DNA of 64,000 nt. Origin: Nicotiana tabacum (Eukaryota > Streptophyta > Magnoliopsida > Solanales > Solanaceae). The translations under genes and the position numbers were made by a program. The notes below the pieces were generated by a model. It saw only the letters and a program-made list of their open reading frames with translations, was not told the origin of the DNA and did not search any database. Positions 22,223 to 34,608 of the stretch are shown here, in pieces. Position 1 is the stretch's first letter, and each line of letters starts with the position of its first letter. The stretch covers positions 67,872,697-67,936,696 of the forward strand of contig NC_134089.1 in assembly GCF_000715075.1 (NCBI RefSeq), read 5' to 3'.

Positions 22223-23023
22223 TGTTACACCCCATGTTTTCGTACGTGAGATTACGACGTAAGATAATTGATGTAATAGAAGAAATGAGATCATCTTTAA
22301 AAGTACATAAAGTAAGTTAATAATATTACCATAGAGGTTACAAATACTTAAGATCAATAATAACAAGTTCCAAGAGGGTTGGAAGGCTTAGAAGCTAAAC
22401 GAATTGAAGAAAATAAGTTTCGTCGAAAGTCGACAAGTTGGGAACGTTATAACCTGTACCTTTGGGGTGATTCTAGGGCGCTTAACATAATGAGGAGGTT
22501 ACGTTATGAGTTATTTTAGTCGTATGATAGTCTTGTATTATGTTTTGAAGTCAAGCGAGTTGTGGAACAAAAAATTGGCAAAGGTCATCACAAGTTGCAT
22601 TCATAACTATGCTGAAAATTAGGTCAAATATAGCTGAGATTTTCTCCGAATATACTTGGTACTACGAGATAATACACCTACCAAATTGAATATCTACGAG
22701 TCTAGTTTCTACCACATTAAACCGTTCATCGATACGACATCAGAGTATATAGATATTCATATTTTTGCGAGACTTCGTAGGCAGCTCCCATTGGGACCCA
22801 CTTAGGCGGTACATAATTCTCCAACCTTTAAAGATCGGGGCAAGGCACATTTTGGTCCTTTTTTGACCCAACCATAACCTATACTCTCCCAAAACATTCT
22901 CAAAGCAGTATCCATTATTCTAGAGTGAAAACCAAAGATAAAAGCATGAATCAAGTGCTAGAAATCTCGTCATGCTAGTGAGTTTCTTGTTCTTTTTGTG
23001 GTTGCTGATTTTGTTGTGGTTCC
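22223..23023 (+). mobile_element. 3' LTR (TGTTACACCCC family), left part
   Basis: It begins TGTTACACCCCATGTTTTCG and runs 800 bp until a second LTR with the same start. Shared blocks with the inner LTR include CCAAGAGGGTTGGAAGGCTTAG, AAGTTTCGTCGAA and GCAGCTCCCA.TGGGACCCAC. The remainder of this LTR resumes after 25848. Confidence 0.88.
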
Positions 23024-25848
23024 TGTTACACCCCATGTTTTCGTATGTAAGAGTACGTCGTAAGTTAATTGATGTAATCTCAAAAATGAGATAATCTTTG
23101 AAAAGTACATAAAGTAAGTTAATCATGTTACCTTAGAGGTTACAAATATTTAAAATCATGAACAATAAGTACCAAGAGGGTTGGAAGGCTTAGAAGCTAA
23201 ACTAATCGAAGAAAATAAGTTTCGTCGAAGGTCGACAAGTTGGGAATGTTATAACATGTACTTTTGGGGTAAGACTAGGGTTCTTTATATGATAAGGAGG
23301 TTATGTTATGAGTTATTTTTGTTGCATGATAGTCGTGTATTATGTTTTGAAGTCAAACGAGTTGTGGAACAAAAGTTGGCAAAGGTTATCATAAATTATA
23401 TTCATAAATATGCTGAAAATTAGGTCAAATGTAGCTGAACTTTTCTCTCAATTTACTTGGAATTACGGGATTATCCACCTACCAAATTGAATATATACGA
23501 GTCTAGTTTCTAACACATTAAATCGTTTATTTATATGACATCGGAGTAGAGATATATTCACATTTTACGAGACCATGCAAGCAGCTCCCAATGGGACCCA
23601 CTTAGGCGGTGGATAATTTTCCAACCTTTAAAGATCGGGGCAAGGCTCATTTAGGTTCATATTTTCGACCCAACCAGACCCTATACTCTCCTAAAACACT
23701 CTCAAATTAGTCTCCATTATTCTAGAGTGAAACAAAGAGAAAAATATAAATCTAACTCTAGAGATATCGTGGTGCTTGCTAGATCGTAGTCCTTCATCGT
23801 GTGGCTATTTTGGAGGATTATTCAAGTGAAGTAACCTCAGATTTCATCTTATTCTTATTTATTAAGGTAATAATAAGTTTCTCCTTCATATATATTAGAT
23901 TTTCAAGGCAAAATACAAGTTTTTACACACCAACTTGAATACAAAAGTTGATTCAAGAAGAGAATACAATTCCTATAGTGTTGTGATGTGATTGAGGGTT
24001 GTTGTGAGCTACACCAGCTGAGTATTTCAAGTTGTACCTATTACCTAAAGTTAGTAAATTATTTTCTTGGTTGTTCTTAAGGTTAATCATATGTTTGTTG
24101 AGTTGTTTGAGAGGAAATCTACAAGATAGTAATTGACATGGCATAATGAATTGTTATCTCTTTTTATGAGTTGTGTTGAGGCTATATATATAGTTTATTG
24201 TTGCCGGAAATTGTTACAAATAGTTTGATTATGTTATGGATGATGTTGTTAAGCTTGTCTATGTGCTAATTAAGTTTATTGAAGAAGATAACATGAAAAC
24301 CAAGAGGTTGACAATAAAGGTTAAGGTGTTAGGCGTGTGGACTATTTCTTAAGATTATTCTTATGATGTTTGGGCTAAAAACGATATGGTAAGCATAAGT
24401 ATGATGTTATAGATGTTGTAGGCAGATTCATGGAAAAGGAATTAGATTCAAATCATATTTTGTTAATCGTAAATCGAGTTTGCCACTCAAAATAGTTGTA
24501 AAAGTAATCAGAAAGCTTATTGTGAATTATATTGCTATTTATTGGGCTGTTTTGTGACTTTAGTAACTTATGGGATATAGTACAAATATGGGAGGTGCTG
24601 TCTGTTTTCTTATAGAATATTGGTTTCGTCATATGAGAGTTACAATGCTTATGTGATGAAGATGAAGTTGGTTTCCTCATTGTGGAGAGAAGATTACAAA
24701 GGTATGTTTAAAGCAATTCCTTCTTTATTTTGGCATGATCTAAAGTTAAATGAACGCAAATGATATGCTATTTCATAACAGATTTACTCCTGGCAACTAA
24801 GGATGTCAATGTTATTCTTTCCTCATAGAGTTATTCTAAGCAAGTATGTATGATCCTTGAATCCTATTGAGGTTTATATTGATGGTATGGATGTCCATAA
24901 TGTTATTCCTGATTCTTATAAGGTTCATAGTGAAGAGTTAATCCTAATAACGTGTGCAGAGGATGCCGATCTTATGTCACTCCGAAAGGTTTAGAATGTG
25001 ATTCCATGAGTCGAGCATGCATTATATATATGTATCTATTTTACTCTACCGAGCCACGCTATAGTTGGCCGGGTACGACACCTATTGTGCAACCAGTGAT
25101 CAGTTGGGTTTTACCGAGCTCCATGTGACCGGGTACGATTCTACCGAGCCTATTATGGCCGGGTATGATATGATGATGATGATGCCCACAGAGGCGAATG
25201 CTTTAAAGGTTTACAGAGGCGTATGCTTTTAAAAGTTTATGTATATATATGTATCATGCATTTCATGGCAGTATCCCTCAGAGGCACTCAGATGTTACAG
25301 GTTGTATCCTATCTATCTCTCTTTGCATTAATGTTCTTATTTATGCTTTCTTGCCTTACATACTCGGTACTTTATTCGTACTGACGTCCCTTTTCCTTGA
25401 GGACGTTGCGTCACATGCCCTCAAGTCCAGATAGACTTGTTGACAGTCCTCCTTGTATGTTATCAGCTCAACGGAAGGTGTTGGTGTACTCTACTTGCTC
25501 CGGAGTTTCCTATTTGGTCAGTATGCTTTGGACATGTATTGATTGGTATGGCGGGGCCCTGTCCCGACCTTTATGTATATGGATGGTTGTATGGTCTTGT
25601 CGGCCTATGTTTTGAGTGTACAAATGATCATATCATCCTTATAAACATGTATGTTACACATATAAGTTTGTATATCATACTGGGTCATCCTATGTCTAGT
25701 ATTATCTTATGTTTTACTCTGGTTAGCTCATGATGGCCTTTCCAGCTCATTTACCCATGATAGTATGATAAGAAAGATATGTTACGTTGGTACTCAGTTG
25801 AGTAAGGCATCAGGTTCCCGTCGCGGTCCTACGGCTTGGGTCGTGACA
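23024..25848 (+). mobile_element. Nested solo LTR of the same family (2825 bp)
   Basis: It begins TGTTACACCCCATGTTTTCG and ends CTTGGGTCGTGACA. The flanking 5-mers are GTTCC (23019-23023) and GCTCC (25849-25853), one mismatch apart, fitting an aged target duplication. No PBS or PPT is attached, so it is a solo LTR inserted into a relative's LTR. It contains a CCGAGCC...GGCCGGGTACGA minisatellite at 25040-25215. Confidence 0.85.
25040..25215. repeat. LTR minisatellite: TACCGAGCC ... GGCCGGGTACGA
   Basis: Three units (about 25055, 25112 and 25142) share TTCTACCGAGCC(T)-(T/A)TATGGCCGGGTACGA-like sequence. CAGAGGCG(A/T)ATGCTTTTAAAGG(T)TT is also repeated at 25188-25240. The position within the LTR resembles that of the minisatellites in the other LTR families. 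Confidence 0.7.
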
Positions 25849-26690
25849 GCTCCAGCTCGTGGGGAGGGGGGGTTTTTTAAGTGGTATATATTCTGGAAAA
25901 TATTTTCCCGAGGCTTTTATACCAACCGTAAGTGATTTCAAGTAGTTGAAAGTGATTCTAGTGCCGAGAAACCCGAAGTGCTTACTAGTTTCTCTTCCTT
26001 GTTTTTATGGCTGCATTGAAAGGATACTTTATGGTGAAGTAATCTCAAATTTGAGTTGTTCTATTTGTTTGAAGGTAAGTAACCTCTTAATCTATATGTA
26101 TTTGAGTTTATGCAAGTTACGGCTAAGTCGTTAAAGCTAGAACTTGTGAGATATCGATCGAAAGGCTTGTTAATCATGTTGTTGATTGTTGGAATGTTTG
26201 GGAGGTGTTCTTACAGCGTTTCATGGCTGGAAAATTTATGGAGTAAGCTATGTATATTGTATTTTTATTATCAACATTTTCTTGAATATAACTAAGAGGG
26301 AAAGGGTTCAAAATATAATGTTATTAGACATGAACAGAGTTTGCCGCTCAACGTGTTATTGTGCTGGTTGTGTTTCATTTAGCTACTGGTTATTGTTTGG
26401 GTTGTTGCTAAAATATAGGACGTGGGAAATATAACAAAATCAGGGAGATGCTGCCCGTTTTAATATAGAATAAGTTTGCCATTCGTTGTACTTTAGTTGT
26501 ACTTTCATAGATTAATGATAGCGTCATTATCGTGGTTGTAGATTAAGGTGCGACCATTTGAGTTCAGCATGGTTATTGGGCAGATTGCCTTAGCTATGTC
26601 AAGGCTAAGCATTTTCTTCATTTTGGTATGATCCCGTAACTACACACATTTGATAATGAGACACAAAGAGATGTTCATATTCCTGCGTAC
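25849..26690 (+). mobile_element. 3' LTR (TGTTACACCCC family), middle part, truncated
   Basis: It resumes the LTR begun at 22223. GGTGAAGTAATCTCAAATTTG and TTTGAAGGTAAGTAACCTC align with 23830-23880 of the nested LTR, and TTTTGGTATGATCCCG with 24740. The homology stops near 26690, where a minus-strand LTR begins, so the last part of this LTR is missing. Confidence 0.7.
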
Positions 26691-27609
26691 GCCCTCTTCA
26701 CCTCGCGTACATGCCTTCCACATAATTCAAATAATACAATCAACCCAAATCCTAAGGGGTAGTTCCTTCCACAAAGTTAGGCAAGATACTTACCTCAAAA
26801 AGCTAAATCAATACTCTAAAAAGTCCTTCCCGTGTGAAACAATCTCCGGACGGCTCGAATCTAGTCAAAATAACTTAATATCATAAATAAAACCCATAGG
26901 AAACAATTGTGGATAATAAAATTTCGATATTTAATGAAAACTAGAAATTCAACCTCGAGCCCGCTCTCCGGAACCAGATAAAACCAACAAAATTCGAACA
27001 CACGTTCCGATACGAGTCCAACCATGCCAAAATCATCTAATTCTGACCTTAAATCGGCCTCCAAATTATCATTTATACTTTAGGAAAGTGTTTACAAAAA
27101 TCCCCAATTTCTCCAATTCAAATCACTAATATAATGATAAAAACAAAGATGGAATCATGAAATATAACCAAATCAGTGTCGAGAATACTTACTCCAATCC
27201 AAAACGTGAAAATTCCCTCTGAAATCGCCCAAATCCGAGCTCTCTAACTCAAAAAGTGATAAAATAGCAAAAGTTCTCGAAATAGAGTATTATAAGTCTA
27301 TGAAGATATTACACATCGTGCGCAAAAATCCCCATGCGATCGCGAAGAACAAATGATGACCAGCTGGTGAACTACTCTTCGCGAATGCGTTATTCTAGAC
27401 GCGAACGCAGTGACCACTTACCTAGCACAATCACGAACGTGGTCGCTCTCTCATGAATGCGGAGAACAAGTCCCTGATGACCTCTTCCAGCTTTCCTTAT
27501 ACGTGATCGCGATACCTATTACACAAACGCGAAGGTAAAAGTTTTCCTAACTTCGCGAACGTCATTGACTCTTCATGATCGTGAAGAAAAAATGTCCGCT
27601 GCCACAATC
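26690..27609 (-). mobile_element. Minus-strand Tekay-like LTR fragment
   Basis: It starts in mid-LTR at CCTCGCGTACATGCC (compare 33070) and includes the CACAAAGTTAGGCAAGATACTTACCTC junction. It ends within a word array (27330-27600) at the edge of the next LTR. Confidence 0.7.
27330..27600. repeat. Short-word array: TTCGCGAA / CGCGAACGCG type
   Basis: About ten words such as GATCGCGAAG, CTTCGCGAATGCG, GACGCGAACGCAG and CAAACGCGAAGG occur in 270 bp. It is a mixed dialect between the CGCAAATGCG and CGCGATCGCG forms seen in other LTRs. Confidence 0.7.
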
Positions 27610-29290
27610 TGTTACGCCCCAAACCTGGGGAGCCGTGGCTGGCACTCGGTGCCGCACTGGCCCGAGCGAACCACTCCGTAACTCATTCTCTCCTTCTGTA
27701 ACTATCATGGGCCAACATGGCCACAACTCATAATGTACAATTTTAAGTGAGCATATGTTATATCAATGAACCTTCGTTCATAAAACATGAATACATATGG
27801 GTCGTCAAGGCCTCAGACATACTTTACATAATAAACTTGTGTCTATAAATCCTCTAAGATTATTTGACATAAAATGGGATGGGGTACCAGCCTACTCATA
27901 AGTCTGTAGCAAAACTCTGATACGATGACTTATAGACACGGTTGCACTCCAAATGAGGTGGAGTCTTGCCGATCCTTTGCTGAATGCTATTCTCGTCTAC
28001 TATGAGGGCTCGTCAAACTGATTGTCTATACACGCAGGCATGAATGCAGCATCCCCAACAAAAGGACGTCAGTACGAATAATGTACTGAGTATGTAAGGC
28101 ATGTAAATGAATATATAAAGAGCATGGAAGAAACATGGAGTAAAGGACACAACCTGTAAGTCTGAATATCTCTGTAAATCATGAAATATTTATAATGTCA
28201 TGCACATGCGTATAAATATTATTTGATGCATAGGTCTATACGTACATAACATTATCAAGCCTCTGAGAGCATCCCATCATATCATCTCGGCCACTGTGGA
28301 AAAATCATCAACGTATACCAATTGATCAGGTGGTGGTGCGTATATAATGCTGTAACCTTTTCCCATATCCATATACATCCCATATCCCATATACATATAT
28401 ACGCATATATAATGCCATTTGGTCATGGGTTAATGTACATGTATGAATGAATGCAGTGCATGAGAAGTACGTCAATAAAATCTCTCAGAATGTCATAAAA
28501 CATTATGCCTTTGAATAATATCATGAAGTAAACTTTTTTTTAACTTACATATTTTTCTGAGACCCATGAACAGATGATAGAATAATAGGACATATGAGAA
28601 TTCAAGAATATAGATATCTCTAATACTTCTATGAATAGTGTCATTTATGGAATTTATGCATTTGCCCATTTTGTTCGTGTCGTATAGATCATGCCAAAAA
28701 GAAAGAAGGGATAACCTTAACATACCTGAATAGGGAAACATTCATATGATATTCTTGAGACGAAATCTAAACAAACAAGGAGCGATCAGTTGGTCTTGCA
28801 CATAAGTCATATTCAACTTTGTGGACCTACTCCAACTTTGGGAATCGAAATCCGACCCCGATATTTCCCTTAGTTTCTTTCATCAAAAACCAACATAAAC
28901 TTTTGTTGACAATTATGCCCTTGAACTTGTGTAGGGCTTTTCTATTTCATGTAAATGTATGAAAGAATAATCAATACCAAGTTACTTTATATTAAAAACG
29001 TTCTTGGTCACGACCAGAGAATTCTCAACTAGCCCATTTTGGAAAAAAAATGAAAAGAAGAGTCAAGGTTCGAAAATCATAGCTTTCTTCTTCTCCAAAT
29101 TCTTTTGCCTTCCATTTCTCCCCCTAAGTTTCTCCTAAGCTTTATCTCACCTTTGAGAATTCATCTACTGCCCCAAATTAGATTGAAAATCCAGATTCAA
29201 GTTTTTTTTTAAATTGCGACAGAAGAGTAGACAATGAAAACCCTATTTCATTTCTTTCTCCACTACCCGTTGCCATGCTCCCTCCTCTCC
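27610..29290 (-). mobile_element. Minus-strand gypsy-like LTR, right end uncertain
   Basis: It begins TGTTACGCCCCAAACCTGGG, the reverse complement of a plausible LTR 3' end. The ACGTCAGTACGAATAATGTAC block near 28067 is the reverse complement of ACTTTATTCGTACTGACGTC at 25370 in the TGTTACACCCC family, so it is a relative. A CATATCC/CATATAC-rich short repeat lies at 28360-28420. The upstream (right) end could not be fixed; homology is lost between 28750 and 29290. Confidence 0.6.
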
Positions 29291-29899
29291 ATTAGGATAA
29301 AATGGAAGCAATCCAAAAAGCAGTTGTATTTACTTATGCAATAACAGGTGGTCTCCATGGTCTAAATTGTTCTATTTGTATTGGTGAATAGATAAAACCC
29401 CAACTACATATTTTGATTTTAATAGTCCCTCAAATACATTAACCCTCTATCACACACGCACTCTACTCCACTTAACCATTAGACATAGAAATGACACAGA
29501 TCTTGGGGAAAACCTCATGAACATGTTCAAAGCTTAAACGATCAATTTTGGATCATCCCTTTCTTAAGGTCCAATAAAGAAACACTAGAGATGATCGCGA
29601 ATGGTTCTTCTTTTGACTCTTCTTTTTACATAGAAAGTTCTTTCACAAATGACTTGCCCATATTGAAAACATATACAACCCAAATAAATATTAGCCATCA
29701 ATTTCACCTTTAAGACAATAGGAAGAAAGTTGTAATGCCATGACTAAGAAGCTAACAGTTAAACAAAAAGTTTGATTCATGAGTTAGCTTATTTTTAAGC
29801 ACAATACTATCCCTTTTAGTAACCCAAGAATTTTACAATTTGACTTTTTCAGAAATGAAGCTCTCGTTGCCACCTAACATAATAAGTTAAGAGTCACTT
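29290..29899. other. Unassigned single-copy-looking sequence
   Basis: I see no ORF, repeat or element landmark in these 610 bp. They end where the next LTR starts. This may be original host DNA or an older unrecognised element. Confidence 0.5.
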
Positions 29900-30619
29900 T
29901 GTGAAGACCCAAAAGGTCATCACTCATTTTGAAAGTAAATTCTGTGCTCCGAGGCCTTAAAAATATCTTTTAGTCTTACCTCGATTTGCGTACGTAGGTC
30001 GGGTGCATTTTTGGAAAGCTTTTATGTGAAATCTAAGTAAAATAAGGAAATTGGCCTTTAAAATTGATTAAAGTTGACTTTGGTCAACATTCTTGGTAAA
30101 CGGACTCGGACCCGTAATCAAACGGTCCCGTATGGTCCGTAGTAAAATATGGGACTTGGGCGTATGCCCGGAATTGAATTTCGAGGTCCCAAGCCCGAAA
30201 AATAAATTTTTGAAAGAAATTTTTTAACTGAAAATATAAGAGTTAATGGAAATTTAAAGATGTTTGAATTTGATGGTATCTTTAATGGTATCGGGCCCGT
30301 ATTTTGGTTCCGAAGCCTGGTACAGGTTTGTTATGGTATTTAAGTTGTATCTGTGGAATATTGTAAGAATCGAAGTTCGTTTGGTATAACCGGACCTATA
30401 GTTATGAAAATAGAAATTTCAATGTTCTTGAGTGATTTCATGAATTTGAGGTTTAATTCATAGTTGTTGTGTTATTTTGATGATTTAATCGCACGAGCAA
30501 GTCCGTATGATATTTTTGGACTTGTGTACATGTTTGGTTTTGAGCCCTGAGGGCTCCGGTGAGTTTTGGATAGGCCACGAAGTGAAATTGGACTTAGAAA
30601 AACTGCTGGTGTGTTGCAG

Positions 30620-30870
30620 GTCACCTGGCTCACAAATGCGAGCTCGCATTTGTGAAGAATTATCGCAATTGCGAAGATGGGATGGGAAGGGAGACCTTCA
30701 CATTTGCGAAGCTCAATGTCGCAAATGCGACTTCAGTAGTAATCACAATTGCGAACGATGGTTCGCATTTGCGAAGTAAGCAAGGCAGCCCTACCTTCGC
30801 ATTTGCGAAGCAGTGGCCGCATTTGTGAGTTCGCATTTGCGAACCTGATATCGCAAATGCGATAACTGCA
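30620..30870. repeat. Short-word array: TTCGCATTTGCGAA type with a 26-bp perfect palindrome
   Basis: More than ten words (GCGAAGCTC, TCGCAAATGCGA, TTCGCATTTGCGAA, GCAATTGCGAA) lie in 250 bp. Positions 30630-30655 form a perfect palindrome with half-site TCACAAATGCGAG. Several other words are self-complementary over 12-14 bases. Confidence 0.85.
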
Positions 30871-31883
30871 ACTGTGCAAATTATAACTTAGACGGATATT
30901 TCTTCATTTTTCCAACTCTTTCAAACCCTAAGCTCTCTTGGGCAATTTTCCAAAGAAGGGCTCTTCTCCAAATCATTAGTGAGTCATTTCTAACTCATTT
31001 CTTTCAATCTAATCCATCTTTTTACGTGATTTCATTTCAAAATCAAGGGGTTTTCATGGGAAATTGGGTGATTTTGGGTAGAACTTAGAATTTTCAAATT
31101 TCGGGGATTTGGACCTCGATTTGAAGTTCGATTTCAAAATAAATTATATATTTGAGTTCGTGAGTGAATGGGTGATTGGGTTTTGGTTCGAACTTCGGGT
31201 TTTGACCAAGCGCGCCCGGGGTCAATTTTTTACTTTTTGGGGAAATCATTCGAAAACCTATTTTCATGCATTAAAATTGGTTGATTTAGCATTTTTATTG
31301 ATATCTTTAAGTAAATTATGACTAGATACAAGCAAATTGGAAGTGGAATCGAGGGGTAAAGCGGTAGTTGAGGCTTGATTGTATTCGTGACATTGAGGTA
31401 AGTGTTTGGTCTAACCTTAGCTTGAGGGAATAGGAGTCGTGGTCTTATTTGCTATGTGTTAATTGTTGAGTACGACGTATAGGTGTGGTGACGAGTATCT
31501 ATACGTTGGTGTCAAGCATGCCCATGAGTCTTATACCATGATTATTGTGACTCAATTATGTATTGTCCATGCTTATTATGATGATTATTAATGTTGAACA
31601 AGGCTTATGGAAGTATTCTTGGTAATTGAACATTGTAGAGCATTTGCTCAAGTTGATATTTATGTTGTGAAGTGATTGAGGAAATGAGAAGAGGTTTATG
31701 ATATTGTTTCCCTTGCCGGGATATTATTGTTATACTATTGTTCCCTTGCCGAGATTCTATTGTGATTTAATTGATTCCCTTGCCCGGATTGCTTGTGATT
31801 GTTGCTTGGGCAAGGAAGAGTGGAAAGCACGAAGGGTGATGTCATGCATGATATTTGTGAGTGAGTGTTAATGCACGAAGGGG

Positions 31884-31888
31884 GATTC
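31884..31888. repeat. Target-site duplication GATTC, left copy
   Basis: GATTC precedes the nested LTR and GATGC follows it (34609-34613), one mismatch apart. It lies in the GGGTGATGTCGTGC minisatellite of the host LTR, whose unit normally reads GATG(T/C)C, so the right copy looks original. Confidence 0.7.
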
Positions 31889-32567
31889 TGTCATGACCCC
31901 CGTTTGTCCTCCGTGAACTATCATGACGGCAACTAGTCTCGACGACTAGGTAAGCCTAACAAGTGCGGAAAATAAATGGGAGACTTGCGGAAATATAACT
32001 CAAAAGCCAAGAATAACTGAAAGGAAAATAGTATATAGAATGTCGCCCGACATATACAACACAACATCTCAAAATTCTAAAACACTATCCCAAAACCCGG
32101 AAACTCACAGGAACACAAGCTAGAAGAAATACAGTAAAGTGCTCTAATCTCCAGAATGTCTACATCAACAGTAAGATAGAAAGTCTAACACTATAGGATA
32201 GAATAAAGATAGAGACTCCTTGGTCTGCTGACGTGGCAGATGTACCTCGAAGCCTCCGAAAGATCTCCCTGCCTCAAGGGTGATAAGCCTGGGTAGAGGT
32301 GCCTGGATCTGCACATGAAAAACATGCGCAGAAGGGCATGAGTATACCACAACGGTACTCAGTAAGTGCCAAGCCTAATCTCGGTCTGGTAGCGACGAGG
32401 AAGGTCAGGGCCCTACTGAGGTAAATAATAATAAACATGACAGGATAAGATAAGCAGTAGAAATGAGAATCTACAGTAAAAATCTATACAGTATGATAAG
32501 AGTACAATAACGGAAACAAAAATAAAGGCATAACCCACGGAAAACACCGCTCACAACAAGGATAATA

Positions 32568-32810
32568 ACCGTGGATCTCTTGGTATCCCGAGGATCTCTT
32601 GGTATCCTCTATATGTACACTAGGGATCTCTTGGTATCCCGAGGATCTCTTGGTATCCTCAATATATATGCCCGAGATCTCTTGGTATCCCGAGGATCTT
32701 TTGGTATCCTCAACACTCGTACCAGGGATCTCTTGGTATCTCGCACCTCAGTCCAGATTATAAATACGTGTAGGGGATCTCCCGGGATGCCGTCCCGTAG
32801 TCCCAAATTA
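32568..32810. repeat. LTR minisatellite: GGATCTCTTGGTATCC
   Basis: GGATCTCTTGGTATCC(C/T) occurs about eight times, alternating with CGA or with short ATAT/TACA spacers. The unit is imperfectly self-complementary (GGAT...ATCC). The reverse-complement form, GGATACCAAGAGATCC, makes the array at 58610-58980 in the plus-strand relative. Confidence 0.9.
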
Positions 32811-33669
32811 AAACACACAGCAGTAGCTCAAGAATATCAAAATAAATCCCAAGTTCGTAATAAGTAAACAATTAATTCTAGCCTAACATGCTTCACGTAA
32901 TGCAATTAAGGGAGTTTAAGCAAATAGGCAATTAAGTCAACTAAGCATACTTTTCTAAACTAATACAGGCTAAGTTTTCAAGTAGAATAAAAATAGGTAA
33001 GAACAGAACTCAATTTAAATACTTAAAGTAAAATCGGATTTTCAACAATTAGCTCAAGTACGCGCTCGTCACCTCGCGTACAAGGCACTTCAACTATCAA
33101 ATATCATATCATAAGGGGAAGGTCTCCCACACAAGGTTAGACAAGCCACTTACCTCGAACCGGCTCAAAATCAACCTGAAACCACGCTCTTGCCACGAGT
33201 ACTCAAGTCCAAATGGCCTAAATCTATTCAATTCAATTACATAATGTAAATAACACTTCAAGTAACTGATTCTACAATTTAATTCTAAGCTAATACGCAA
33301 AATTATGTAAAATGACCAAAACGCCCCTTGAGCCCATGTCTCGGAATCGGGTGAAATTTATATTTTCAGAAACCTCGTACTCTCACGAGTCTATACATAA
33401 CAAGAACACTAAAATCGGAGTCCAAATGACCTCTCAAATCCTCATTTAAAGGCCTCTTAAACTCAAGCCCTAATTACCCATTTTTCCCAAATTTCTCACC
33501 ACTAATCAGGTCTTTAATCACATGAGAACGAGTTATTAAGTCAAGAACGTTACCTGCAATTGATTCCCCTTTGTTTTCCTCAAAAATCCCTCTTAGAAAC
33601 TTCAAACCCGGATGAAAATGGTGGAAGAATGGCTAAATTTCGCAAAGGCAGTTATTTATATGTTCTGCC

Positions 33670-33925
33670 CAGCGATTACCGCATTTGCGACCCTGGGACC
33701 GCATCTGCGGTCCCGCTTCTGCGGACAAAATGTTGCATCTGCGACTCTCACTAAAATGCCAGCTTCTGCATTTGCGGACCTTTAACCGCAGCAGCGGTTC
33801 CGCTTCTGCGAGCCTCTCACCGCATCTGCGGTTTTTGAAGAATCGACCCAAAGCCACTTCTGCGGCCCTTTAGCCACTTCTGCGGTGCCGCATATGCGGT
33901 CCCCAAGCCGCAGATGCAAAAATAC
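33670..33925. repeat. Short-word array: CCGCATCTGCGG type
   Basis: About fourteen words built on CCGCATCTGCGG, CTTCTGCGG and CCGCAGCAGCGG. Positions 33695-33714 read GGGACCGCATCTGCGGTCCC, nine-base arms around TC. It is CpG-rich against AT-rich surroundings. Confidence 0.85.
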
Positions 33926-34608
33926 CAGAAGCAGCAATGCTACAGCTGCTGCAACACTTCTTCAACCTTCCCGTAAACCATCCGAAATCACCCCGAGTCC
34001 CCCCGGGAACTCAACCAAAATCACCAATATCACCTAATACCTTATTCAAACTTGTACCAATCCTTAAAACACCTAAAGCAGCATCGAAACCTCGGATTAA
34101 TCAAGGATTTAGGCCTAAGAACTCCAAATTTCCTCAAAATATGCTTTCGATCAAAAATCCAACCAAACCATCTCCGAATAACCTGAACTTTTGCATGCAC
34201 ATCCCAAATGACATGACGGAACTAGTAAAACTCTCGGAATTTCATTCCGACCCTCGGATCAAAATCTCACTATCGGACCAAAAACATCCAAAATTCAACT
34301 TTCGGCATTTCAAGCCTAAATTAGCTACGGACCTCCAAAATGGAATTCGAACACGCTCCAAACCCCAAAATCACCCAGCAGAGCTAACAGAACCATCAAA
34401 TTTCCATTCTGAGGCTGTCTTTAATCTGTTCCAACTATGGTCAACTTTTCAACACTTAAGCTCTCATTTAGGGACTAAGTGTCCTGAAACTCACCGAAAT
34501 TCAAAACCGAACATCCCCGTAATTCACATTAGCAGAAATAAACTTGGGGAAAATAGTTAATAGGGGATCGGGGCATTAATTATTAAGATGACCGGCCGGG
34601 TCGTCACA

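Larger units (their letters stand above)
29900..31888 (+). mobile_element. Tekay-like 5' LTR, left part
   Basis: It starts TGTGAAGACCCAAAAGG at 29900 and is read on the plus strand. It holds a word array (30620-30870) and TTCCCTTGCCGGGAT repeats (31700-31790), then enters a GCACGAAGGGTGATG minisatellite that is interrupted at 31889 by another LTR. Together with 34609-35516 the LTR is about 2.9 kb, the usual size of this family here. Confidence 0.88.
31889..34608 (-). mobile_element. Nested solo LTR, Tekay-like (2720 bp)
   Basis: On the plus strand it runs from TGTCATGACCCCC to CCGGCCGGGTCGTCACA, the exact reverse of the LTR at 56639-59459 in both ends and order of landmarks. These are the GGATCTCTTGGTATCC minisatellite at 32568-32760, the CACCTCGCGTACAAGG stretch, the CTTACCTCGAACCGGC junction, the word array at 33670-33925 and the antisense ORF region. 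No internal sequence is present. It interrupts the plus-strand LTR at 29900-35516. Confidence 0.92.

Noticed and set aside
28360..28420. CATATCC/CATATAC run as a separate microsatellite feature
   Set aside because: It is too irregular; noted within the LTR entry only.
33937..34560. 207-codon ORF as an ordinary host gene
   Set aside because: It lies wholly inside a solo LTR and recurs in sister LTRs. Kept as a finding, not as a gene.
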